Shown one piece after another: positions 36,425 to 44,500 of a stretch of DNA of 64,000 nucleotides (positions are counted from its first letter, which is position 1; each line of letters begins with the position of its first letter). This DNA comes from Streptomyces sp. NBC_01439 (GTDB lineage Bacteria; Actinomycetota; Actinomycetes; Streptomycetales; Streptomycetaceae): the NCBI RefSeq assembly GCF_036227605.1, contig NZ_CP109487.1, forward strand, positions 3,856,001-3,920,000, written 5' to 3'. Made by a program: the position numbers and the translations under genes. The notes below the pieces were generated by a model that did no database searches, was not told the origin of the DNA, and was given only the letters and a program-made list of their open reading frames with translations.

Positions 36425-36440
36425 GATTGCCGCCGATTGC
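36425..36440 (-). promoter_or_regulatory. Operator-like motif GATTGC-N4-GATTGC, site 2
   Basis: GATTGCCGCCGATTGC on the plus strand, 26-41 bp before the 87-aa gene that heads the Scr1-type regulator operon. It shares both half-sites, their spacing and flanking bases with 34753-34768, suggesting autoregulation. Confidence 0.55.
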
Positions 36441-36618
36441 ATGACTCTCACTCACCAGGAGGTGCCCGTCAAGACCGCCTCAGATACCGGCACTTGATTG
36501 CCCCGTCGCCCTGGGACGAGGCCGCCGCGAGCCCAACGAGGTGAAACCCTCGGGAACACGGAGGTCTCCCCCAGCTGGCCCCGCGTGCACCCTTGAAATC
36601 GAACCCCAGAAACCCCGA

Positions 36619-36662
36619 AAGCCCCCGACAACCACCCGACAAGGGGCAGCTATCGGGGGCTT
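36619..36662. terminator. Strong hairpin in element non-coding region
   Basis: AAGCCCCCGA (36619-36628) and TCGGGGGCTT (36653-36662) pair perfectly; CCCC/GGGG flanks extend the stem with a small bulge. It could end recombinase transcription coming from the right. Confidence 0.6.
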
Positions 36663-36952
36663 GGGGTGTGCTTAGCGGGACTGATCGACCCCCTAAAGAG
36701 CGTCTTTCTCCGATGCGCGAATCAGGCCTTTCCCAGTCGCAGCAAGGGATAGCGCCCAAAAAAGGCGTCACACCCAGCGCGCGTTTTCCAAGCTGGGGCC
36801 GGGATCGCTGGCGGGCACGCGCGGGAACTTCCGGGCCGCTCTCCCCCTACCTGCAGGCTCGCGCCAAACACTGTGGGCAGCCCATGCGTCCGAGCGTTCT
36901 TCGCGGCGGGCAAGGCAGCCGGGGCAGCGGCTGAGCGGCGGGAAGCGCGAGC

Positions 36953-37059
36953 GGTGACGAAGTGATGAAGTGACCCTGAATCCGGGTTACCTCTTATAGA
37001 TGGTGTTTTAGTTCTGTGCATGGAACAGAACCAAACCGTCATTCCGCCACTTCGTCACC
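36953..37059. repeat. 12-bp inverted repeat around an AT-rich core
   Basis: GGTGACGAAGTG (36953-36964) and CACTTCGTCACC (37048-37059) are exact reverse complements flanking 83 bp that include TCTTATAGATGG and the GTTCTGT/ACAGAAC inverted repeat. The left arm continues into ATGAAGTGACC, giving direct TGA-CGAAG/TGA-TGAAG iterations. Confidence 0.6.
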
Positions 37060-37203
37060 ACGCGGAGAGGCATCGGACTCATCCGCGCTGTCCCAGTACG
37101 CTCGCATGGGGCGCAGACTCCCTCACTCAGAGACTGGTGAGCAGATTGCCCGCCGGAAAGGAAGAAGAGGCCAGGCCTGAAGGTCCAGCCTTGTGCGTCG
37201 AAC

Positions 37204-38865
37204 TCACTTCTCGGTGGTTGTGTCCTTCTTCGACAGCCAGTCGAACTCAAGCCGTTCCAAAATCGGGGTGTGGTCCCCCTGCCGCGCGGCGGGCTTGACT
37301 GTGATGCCCTTCTTCCCAAGGGCGCACTTCAGGAGCATCCGCTTGTCCGCCATATCCGCTGCTTCCCACGCCTCACGCAGGGTGTCGACCTGTGTGAGGG
37401 GCGAGAGATCTGCCTCCGCGTCCAATGCCTCAAGGGTCGCGGTGGTGCTCTCGATAACGGCGCGCTGCCCTTCGCTCAGCTCCTCGAAGCGCTCCTCGTC
37501 CATCTTCCCGTACACGTAGAAGTCGTCTTCGAGCTTCTTCACGCGCCGCTGGGCGGCCTCAAGGGCCTTCTGAGCCTCGTCCTTCTTCGCCTGCGTTTCG
37601 GGGTCTGCGAAGGCGAGCCACCGGCGGGCTATCTCGATGACCACCGGGTCACCAGGTTCAAGGGCCGTGATGTGGTGGATCCAGGCCTGTCCGACCGCGT
37701 GGTCGATGCGGTCGGCGAGGGTCACCACTCCCTCGCAGATGGACTTGCCCCGCGTCTGCCGGACCTCACACCGGTAGCGCCCGCCACGGTGGCTCATCGA
37801 GCCACCACACGACTCAAGTTCCCCCGCGCCTTTCTTGTCCCGTAGCCGCCCGCATCGGTAGCTCCCCGTGCCCAGATACTTCGCTTCCGGCTTCCCCTTC
37901 GCCCACCGTTCGTCGGTCCGCTCGGCAATGAGCGCCTTGATCTTGAACCACTCGCCCGGCGTCACGACCCCCTTGCCGCACATGATGACTTCGCCCTTCT
38001 CATTGCGCAGAGGCTCGCCGTACCCCTCCCAACTGTCCAAGGGGTTGCCGTGCTCGTCTGTCTTGCGCCGCCGGACCGGGACCATGCCCGCGAAGAGCGG
38101 CGACTGAGCCAGCTTGCTCACCGCCGTGGGCGACCAGGTGGCACCGCTTCGGGTCCGGTACCCCTCCTCGTTGAGTTGGTGGGCGGTGTCCTTCGTCGTC
38201 TTCTTGTCGAGCAAGAGGTCCGCCAGCCTGCGGGCTGTGTCGTGCTCTTCGGGATGGGGTTCGACCTTGCCGCTTCCGGGCGCGCTGTAGAGACCGAACG
38301 GGGGCCTGCCCGTTCCCCTTCGGCCTTCCGCCTTGTGCGAGTCATGGCCGATCTTCACGCGCTTCGCTATGTCCTTCGCTTCCTCCCTGGCGCGTTCGCT
38401 CAGGATCGCGAAGACCATGCGGCCACCCTGTGATGAGTCCAGCCCTTCGGAAACGGAGACGAGCCGGGATTGCCGGCGGTCGAACTCGTCGAGCATCCGG
38501 CCCACCGCTCCCATACCGCGCCGGTCGAAGCGGTCCGTCTTCCACACTCCGAGCGTCTTGGACTTACCGTCCACGATCGCTTGGGTGGCCTTCTCGAACT
38601 CCCGGCGTCTTACGTAGGTCTTGGAAGCCGAGAGTTGTTCAAACCAGACGTGCCGGATCTGAAGTCCGTTCGTCTGCGCCCAGCGCACCACGTCCCGCAA
38701 GTGCCCCCGCAGCGTGGCCAGGTCTTCCTTCTTGTTGCTTCGTCGCAGGTAGGCGTCCATGAGTCCGGACGGCTCGGCCGTCGCGGGCTTGTCCAGTCCC
38801 AGGGCTTCCAGGTCCTCAGGGCTGAGCCCCAACCCAACCAGCGTCGCGTGATCCTCGCGCACCAC
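37204..38865 (-). CDS. Large serine recombinase (site-specific integrase)
   Basis: A 553-residue large serine recombinase. The resolvase catalytic domain (~36-185) has the nucleophile in YLRRS (Ser43), then VWKTDRFDRRGMGAVGRML, SVSEGLDSSQGGRMVFAILSERAREEAKDIAKRV. The recombinase domain follows (~195-300: GRRGTGRPPFGLY, TARRLADLLLD, LAQSPLFAGMVPVR), a zinc-ribbon (paired Cys in YRCGRL, ESCGG, RCEVRQ, SICEG, ~345-385) and a coiled-coil segment (~432-480, EAQKALEAAQRRVKKLEDDF). The start is GTG 38865 or 38862, after AGAGGGGGG. It lies about 60 bp from the right attachment core and reads away from it, normal for the integrase of its own element. Confidence 0.93.
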   Translation of the reverse strand: MVREDHATLVGLGLSPEDLEALGLDKPATAEPSGLMDAYLRRSNKKEDLATLRGHLRDVVRWAQTNGLQIRHVWFEQLSASKTYVRRREFEKATQAIVDGKSKTLGVWKTDRFDRRGMGAVGRMLDEFDRRQSRLVSVSEGLDSSQGGRMVFAILSERAREEAKDIAKRVKIGHDSHKAEGRRGTGRPPFGLYSAPGSGKVEPHPEEHDTARRLADLLLDKKTTKDTAHQLNEEGYRTRSGATWSPTAVSKLAQSPLFAGMVPVRRRKTDEHGNPLDSWEGYGEPLRNEKGEVIMCGKGVVTPGEWFKIKALIAERTDERWAKGKPEAKYLGTGSYRCGRLRDKKGAGELESCGGSMSHRGGRYRCEVRQTRGKSICEGVVTLADRIDHAVGQAWIHHITALEPGDPVVIEIARRWLAFADPETQAKKDEAQKALEAAQRRVKKLEDDFYVYGKMDEERFEELSEGQRAVIESTTATLEALDAEADLSPLTQVDTLREAWEAADMADKRMLLKCALGKKGITVKPAARQGDHTPILERLEFDWLSKKDTTTEK

Positions 38866-38910
38866 AACCCCCCTCTGTTCTCAGGGGAGATGGTACGGAA
38901 GTAATGGACC

Positions 38911-39720
38911 TTAGACGGCTACTTTCTCGAAGTGCGGAACTACCCACTCCCGATCCACGGAGTACCGTGCGGACCCGCCTCCGAGCTGGTCGTAGATCCC
39001 GCCGCGCGCCATCGCCTCGCACGTGTCCGCGGCCATCTGGAGCGCGCCCTCGGACCCGGTGCGCGCGTGGTGGCGCAGCAGGAACTCCAGCACCATGGAC
39101 GGCGGGAACTTCGGCGCCCCGCCGAATCCGCCGTGCACGGCGTCGTACTCCCGCGTCAACCCGAGCAGCGCCCGCGCGAACTCCTCGGCCCCGGGCGTCC
39201 CGGCCTTCCCGTAGTCCAACTCCCGCCCGGCCAGGTCGCGTACGATCCGCTGCGCGACTTCGGCGACCTCTTCGGGCCGCCCCACCCAGGCGGTCCGCAC
39301 CCCTTCGAGCACCTGCATGAAGGAGGGCATCCCCTGCCGGGGCTCGGGCGGGAAGTAGGTCCCGAAGTAGAAGGGCTCGGCGTCGGCGGTCATGAAGACG
39401 GTCATGGGCCACCCTCCCTGCCCGGTGGCCGCCTGCACGGCTTCCATGTAAACGGCGTCGACGTCGGGGCGTTCCTCGCGGTCCACCTTGATGTTGACGA
39501 AGTGCTCGTTCATGTAGGCGGCGGTCAGTTCGTCCTCGAAGCTCTCGCCGGCGAGCACATGACACCAGTGGCAGCTCGAATACCCGACGCTGAGGTGTAC
39601 GGGCACCCCGCGCTCACGCGCCTCCGCGAAGGCCTCGGGCGACCACGGCCACCAGTCGACGGGGTTGTCGGCGTGCTGGAGGAGGTAGGGAGAGGTCTCG
39701 TTCGCGAGGCGGTTCGACAT
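38911..39720 (-). pseudogene. Truncated 5' copy of the DUF255 (YyaL-like) gene
   Basis: The first 265 codons of the thioredoxin-domain gene (CxxC in [34 protein letters not shown]) run to VVPHFEK, then switch to element sequence and stop within four codons (VAV and TAA). Its codon usage is as GC-rich as the host's. I read it as the host's original 5' end, disconnected by insertion at 38927-38937. The thioredoxin domain (~170 residues) is complete, so a stable short product is possible. Transcription from its native promoter would run directly into the recombinase gene 46 bp downstream. Confidence 0.85.
38927..38937 (-). other. Right attachment core (attR) at end of truncated gene
   Basis: The same CCGCACTTCGA as at 33343-33353, at codons 262-265 of the truncated copy. 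Beyond it (toward lower coordinates) the sequence no longer matches the target gene. Confidence 0.7.
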
Positions 39721-39839
39721 GGGCCCATCCTGCCGCACGGGAACGGATCAGCTCCGAAGGGCGCCGGGCAGCCCGTACCCATGTCGAGTCCGCACCTGCT
39801 GCAGCTTGGGCGGTGAACTGGATCGCACCCGGCCCACCC

Positions 39840-39880
39840 CCAAACGATATCGCCATTCAAGCAAAGATGATATCGTTTGG
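39840..39880. promoter_or_regulatory. VapBC operator: perfect 12-bp inverted repeat
   Basis: CCAAACGATATC (39840-39851) and GATATCGTTTGG (39869-39880) are exact reverse complements separated by 17 bp, 27 bp before the antitoxin start. AT-rich compared with its surroundings. The normal site for cooperative autorepression by a VapB-VapC complex. Confidence 0.75.
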
Positions 39881-39906
39881 TGTATCTGATCACCGAGGAG
39901 GCCGGC

Positions 39907-40149
39907 ATGGCAAGGACAGTCATCGACCTTGATGAGGCCATGGTCGCCGAGGCAATGCGCATCTTCGGCACCAAGACAAAGGCCCAGGCCGTACGGCTCG
40001 CCATGGAAGACGCCGTCAAACGGCACCTTCGGCAAGAGGGCTTCGACGCCATGGACGCCGGCGACTTCGACTTCAGCGAGATCATCGAGAGCACCGGCCC
40101 CCGCAACGCCGACGGCACCCTGAAGCGCGATGGCGGCCGGGCCGCCTGA
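39907..40149 (+). CDS. vapB: VapB-type antitoxin
   Basis: An 80-residue antitoxin. The N-terminal ribbon-helix-helix (ARTVIDLDEAMVAEAMRIFGTKTKAQAVRLAMEDAV) is the actinobacterial VapB type (DUF2191-like); the acidic tail (FDAMDAGDFDFSEII) would wrap the toxin. GAGGAG lies 6 nt before the ATG at 39907, which I prefer to the upstream in-frame start at 39877 inside the operator. Its stop overlaps the vapC start by one base (TGATG). Chromosomal, just outside the integrated element. Confidence 0.88.
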   Translation: MARTVIDLDEAMVAEAMRIFGTKTKAQAVRLAMEDAVKRHLRQEGFDAMDAGDFDFSEIIESTGPRNADGTLKRDGGRAA

Positions 40150-40568
40150 TGCAGGGCCGCTTCCTGATCGACAAATCAGCTCTGGCGCGCTGGACGAAGC
40201 CCGGCGTGCGGGAGGTGCTGAAGCCCCTCCACGAGCGCTATCTGCTCGCAGTCTGCCAACCCACCGAGTACGAGATGATCCACTCGGCCCGGGACACCGC
40301 CGAGGCGACACGAATCAGCACCTGGCTCCACGCCTTCGACTACCTCTCCAGTGGCGACGACACCTTCACCCGCGCACTGGAGGTGCAGCGCCACGCTCTC
40401 AACGCGGGGTTCCACCGGGCGCTGTCGCTCCCCGACCTCCTCATCGCCGCCACAGCGGAACTGAACCGGCTGACCGTCCTCCACTACGACGGCGACTTCG
40501 ACATGATCGCCTCACTCACCGGCCAACCCACCGAATGGGTCGTGCCGCCGGGCAGCGTCGACCGCTGA
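40149..40568 (+). CDS. vapC: VapC-type PIN-domain ribonuclease toxin
   Basis: A 139-residue PIN-domain toxin. Acidic active-site positions are visible: Asp8 in FLIDKSALARW, Glu near CQPTEYEMI, Asp in LPDLLIAATAE, and HYDGDFDMIA near the end. VapC toxins cleave specific RNAs, often tRNA or rRNA loops, when released from VapB. Coupled to vapB by a one-base overlap. Length is normal, so the toxin is probably active. Confidence 0.9.
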   Translation: MQGRFLIDKSALARWTKPGVREVLKPLHERYLLAVCQPTEYEMIHSARDTAEATRISTWLHAFDYLSSGDDTFTRALEVQRHALNAGFHRALSLPDLLIAATAELNRLTVLHYDGDFDMIASLTGQPTEWVVPPGSVDR

Positions 40569-40674
40569 ACGGCGCCGAGATCGCCATGGATACCACTGGC
40601 CTACGGGGAGCCTGCGGGCCCGGCATCGGCAATCGTCTGGCTGACGAGGACCCGGACACCCGGCGTGCGCTTCG

Positions 40675-41451
40675 CTACCCGGCCGTCGCCCCCTTCCGCA
40701 GCAGCGGGGTCAGGTCCGCGGTCCAGGTGTCGTGGGTGGCGGTCCAGGTCGCCGGGCAGTTCGCGCGGGCCGGGGTCGCGAGGTCCGGGTGGCGGGCCGG
40801 GGCGTGGCCGTAGGCCGCGCAGCGGTGGGATTCCGCGCGGGCCGGGTCCGGGGCGTGTTCGTCGTCGGGGGCCGGGGCGGGGTCGGCCGCGGCCGCGAGG
40901 TCGTAGGCGCGGGCGGCGGTCAGCAGGGCGTGGTCGCCCTCCGGGGCGCGCAGGAGCATCAGCTGGGCGAAGCGGTCGGCGGCGTCCTCCTCGGCCCTGC
41001 CCCGGTCGCGCACGGGGAGGTCGAGGGCATCGATGAGGGCGTGGCCCGCCTCGTGGTGGAGGGTCTCCCGAACGACCTCGGAGAGGGGTTCGTCCGCCGG
41101 GCCGCGGTCGGCCTCTTCGAACAGTTTCCGGTCCTCCGTCAGGTCGTCGTAGCAGAGCTCGATCTGCTGGTTCGCGGGGTCGTAGCCGCTGCCCTCGCCG
41201 GCGCAGGACCGGGCGACGACCGTGATCGGGTCGGGGACGTCGAGGTAGGCGTTGAGGTCGGCGGTGACGAGCTCGAGGAGCTTGCTCCGCTGGAGGAAGT
41301 CGGCGCTGGCGCGGTCGGCTTCGGCCGGTTCCTCGTGACGGGGTACGAAGCCCCGTGCGGGCGGCGGGGTTTCGCATCCGGACAGCGCCGGCAGCAGTGT
41401 CATCGCGCACAGGGTCGACACCAACGCGGCACGTAAGCGATGTAGCGTCAT
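40675..41451 (-). CDS. DUF4344 metallopeptidase-like lipoprotein
   Basis: A 258-residue protein with a lipoprotein signal (LPALSGC, Cys26). The central part has a zincin motif HHEAGHALID with EED nearby (RGRAEEDAADRFAQLML), the DUF4344 pattern. It is probably an extracytoplasmic zinc peptidase, although no substrate is known. The C-terminus has HRCAAYGHAP and a second Cys (RANCPATW), likely a disulfide. The frame is open far upstream on this strand, but the ATG at 41451 gives the signal peptide; the rest is antisense to the STAND gene. Confidence 0.82.
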   Translation of the reverse strand: MTLHRLRAALVSTLCAMTLLPALSGCETPPPARGFVPRHEEPAEADRASADFLQRSKLLELVTADLNAYLDVPDPITVVARSCAGEGSGYDPANQQIELCYDDLTEDRKLFEEADRGPADEPLSEVVRETLHHEAGHALIDALDLPVRDRGRAEEDAADRFAQLMLLRAPEGDHALLTAARAYDLAAAADPAPAPDDEHAPDPARAESHRCAAYGHAPARHPDLATPARANCPATWTATHDTWTADLTPLLRKGATAG

Positions 41452-41597
41452 ATTGCCCTCCGGATATGCCAGTTGACTGATTTCGACCCGACTGTAGGAG
41501 AGAGTGCACACTTCCCTCTGAACTAGCTCAGATTCCCTCGCGCTCGGAGGAGTCCCGCAGGACACTTGGGGCTCGTTGCCGGAGCTCTCTGAGGGGG

Positions 41598-44500
41598 ATG
41601 CCGATGCGGGACAGCCATCGCGGTGAGGCCGAGCGGCTGTTGGAGCGGGCCGTGGACGACACGGCGCAGCGGGGGCCGGGTACGGGCATCGACCGGGCGA
41701 CGCTACTGGCTCGGGGCCGGGAGGCGTTGGACGCGCTCGCCGCGAGTGCGGCGCCGGAGTACGAGGCGTACGTACGGGCTCTGGACGAGTCGGCGGCCGG
41801 GGACCAGTCGCTCGGCGAGGCCTTCCGGCGGGGCGACCATTCCACGGCGTTGCTGGTGACGGCGGTCGCGGCGGCCACGGCCGTGGGCGCGGACCTGTCG
41901 CTGGGGGTCGCGGCCGGTACGGCGCTGACCGCGGGGGCCGTGGTGGGGATCTCCGGGGCGGTGGCGACCGCGGTGAAGGTGACGGCGCTACACCTGCCGG
42001 CCGCGAACCGGCGGGCCGGGGAACGGGGCCGGCCGGGCGGGCCGGAGCAGTTGAGGCTGCAGTGGCTGTCGGCGCTGGAGGTGCGCGGGATACGGCCGTT
42101 CCTGGAGCAGCAGCGTGCGGTGGCCGCGGCGGCCCGGGCGGCCCGGCCCGCCGTCGCCCGGCCGGCGCCGCGGCCCGCGCCGCGGTTGCGGGGTACGGAC
42201 CGCAGCGCGGAGGCGCGGCGGCGCAATGCGCTGGAGCATTCCTTCGGGCAGCTGCCGGCTCCGGCGGAGGTGTTCGTGGGGCGGCGGTCGGAGCTGACGC
42301 GGATCGCGCAGTGGGTGCAGGCGGCCCGGGCGAGCACGGAGACCCGGCCGGTGGTGGTGGTGCTGCACGGTGAGCCGGGGGTGGGTCGTACGGCGCTGGC
42401 GCTGCGGGCGGCGCACGGTCTGCGGGACCAGTTCCGGGGCGCGTGCGTGGTGGACCTGCGGGGCGGTTCGGCCGGGGAGGCGTTCGGGGAGGCTCCGCTG
42501 GCCACCCGGGAGGCGCTGCTGCACCTGATGAACCGGTTGGGAGCGCCCCGCGAGCAGTTGCTGTTCCGGGAGGGCGCGTCGGCGGAGCAGCAGGTGCGGC
42601 GCCTGGGCGAGTTGTACCACCAACACCTCCAGGGGCTTGCGGTGACGGTGCTGCTGGACGATGCGGTGGACGCGGCGCAGGTGCGGATGCTGGTTCCGGA
42701 GCGCTCCGAGAGCCTGGTGCTGGTGACGGCGCGGGAGCCGTTGGAGCTGCCGGCGGATCTGGCGGCGTGGGTGTACCAGCTGCCGGTGGAGCGGTTGGCG
42801 CCGCAGGAGGCGGCGGAGCTGCTCCGGGCACCGCAGGAGGGTGTGGCGGGGCTGGCGGGCGCGGCGGAGGAGGACGCGGCCACGGTGGTGGAGCTGAGCG
42901 GCGGGCTACCGCTCGCCCTGCGGCTGCTGGCTCCGCTGGCGGGCGGGGGCCGGGCGCTGGCCGGCGGGGAGGTGGCGCACCCGGTGGAGGCGGCGCTGCG
43001 GGCGGCGGACGCGCGGCTGGCCGAACCCGCCCGGCAGCTGCTGCGGCGGTTGCCGCTGGCCGGGCGGGCGTCGCTGGGCGGTGCGGCGGCGGCCGCGCTG
43101 GCGGACGTACCGGAGGCGGCGGCGCTGCGCATGCTGGAGGAGCTGTGGGAGGCCGGGCTGATCGAGCGGGTGCGCGGCCAGCGGTTCCGGATGCACGACG
43201 CGGTGCGGGCGTACGCGGCGGCACGGTCGGCGGCGGACGAGGACCGGGCGCAGGCCGCGGCGGCGCACGAGCGGCTGATCCGCGATTACGCGCGGCTCGC
43301 GGACTCGGTGATCCGGATGGTCGACGGGAAGATGTCGACGCGGGCGAACACCTTCCTCAAGGGGCCGGTCGGTGGGCACGGTTTCACCTCGCTGGATGCG
43401 GCGCTGCGCTGGCTGGACGACGAGTCGAGCTTCATCACGGCGGCGCTGCGGCATTCGGAGGGGGTGGATCAGCAGGCGGTGCTGGATCTGTTGGGTGCGC
43501 TGTGCGATTTCTGTCTGCTGCGCGGGGACCTGTACCGGCTGGGTGAGATCGATGAGCTGACGCAGGTGGTGGCGGCGGGCCAGAACGGGCTGAAGGGGCA
43601 GCAGGGCAGGCTGGTGCGGTCGGTGCAGTGGCGTACCGGCATCGCGGCGCGCCAGCTGGGCGAGCTGGACAAGGCCCGCTCCACGCTGACTTCGGTGGTG
43701 GACCAGTACATGGAGGCCGATCAGGAGGCGGCGGCCGCGATGGCCCTGGTCTCGCTCGGGATCACCTTGCACCACCAGGGCAATCTTCCGGAGGCGGCGG
43801 TCCGCATCCGGGAGGCGCTGGTGCTGCAGGAGCCGCCGGAGCTGGCGGGTGACCGGGCGTGGGGGTTGCACGCGCTGGCGGCGGTGGAGCGGGACCGGGC
43901 GCGGTTGGCGGAGGCGGCGCGGCTGCTGGAGACCTCCTTGGCCCTGCACCGGGAGAGCGAGAGCGTGCACGGGGAGGCGTGGGCGCACTTCCAGCTGGGT
44001 CAGGTGCACCTGCGGTTCGGGGACGTGGAGCGGGCGGAGGTCGAGCTGCGGCTGGCCCTGGACCTGTACGGACGGACCCGCGACGACCGTGGTGAGGCGT
44101 GGGCGCTGACGCAGTTGGGCCGGGCCCGGGTGGTGGACGGGGATCCGGGGCCGGCGGTGGACGGGCTGCGGGAGGCGCTGGCGCGGCACCGGGAGGCGGA
44201 GGACGCGCGGGGGGAGGCGTGGACGCAGTACTACCTCGGGCAGGCGCTGGAGGTGGGGGGCGAGCGCGACGAGGCGGTACGGGAGCTGGAGCGGGCGCGG
44301 ACGATGTTCTCGCGGATGCGGGACGTGTACGGGCTGGCGTACGCCCGCCACCATTCGGGCCGGGTGACGCGGGACCAGCGGGCGGCGCAGACGGGGAACC
44401 TGCGCAACTCCGGCTTCGCCCGCCAGCTGCTGGTGGACGCGCGGGCGGACTTCCGGCGGATCGGGCTGGCGCACGGCGAGGCGTGGACGTGTCTGGAGCT

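Larger units (their letters stand above)
36400..37203. other. Non-coding stretch of the element (804 bp)
   Basis: No frame here has a ribosome-binding site and the usual codon bias. It holds the GATTGC motif (36425-36440), a strong hairpin (36619-36662), helically phased TGA(C/T)GAAG repeats around 36955-36975, a 12-bp inverted repeat enclosing an AT-rich core (36953-37059) and a smaller one in that core (GTTCTGT 37011-37017 / ACAGAAC 37025-37031). It could be a remnant of deleted genes or a regulatory/origin region. Confidence 0.5.
33343..38937. mobile_element. Serine-integrase element (~5.58 kb) inserted in the yyaL-like gene
   Basis: Bounded by the 11-bp core TCGAAGTGCGG (plus strand) at 33343-33353 and 38927-38937. 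Target-gene 5' sequence lies outside the right core and its 3' sequence outside the left core. Inside, from right to left: large serine recombinase, ~0.8 kb of non-coding DNA, an 87-aa protein, a DUF6879 protein, an Scr1-type HTH protein, a 64-aa CxxC protein, a DUF7848-like protein and a replacement 5' end of the target gene. All genes run leftward. No plasmid replication, FtsK/TraB transfer, relaxase or phage structural gene is present, so it is a minimal or reduced integrative element. The exact crossover dinucleotide within the core is not known. Confidence 0.8.

Noticed and set aside
33343..38937. Classic AICE or prophage
   Set aside because: No replication initiator, FtsK-like transfer protein, relaxase, capsid, terminase or lysis gene can be seen.
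32082..39720. Simple tandem duplication of the yyaL-like gene as explanation of the two copies
   Set aside because: The truncation coincides with a short shared core next to an integrase gene, and the intervening DNA is foreign-looking cargo. Duplication remains the main alternative and could be excluded with an empty-site genome.
40675..43224. 849-codon minus-strand frame
   Set aside because: Only 40675-41451 (the DUF4344 lipoprotein) has a signal peptide and domain; the rest is Pro/Ala-rich antisense of the STAND ATPase gene.
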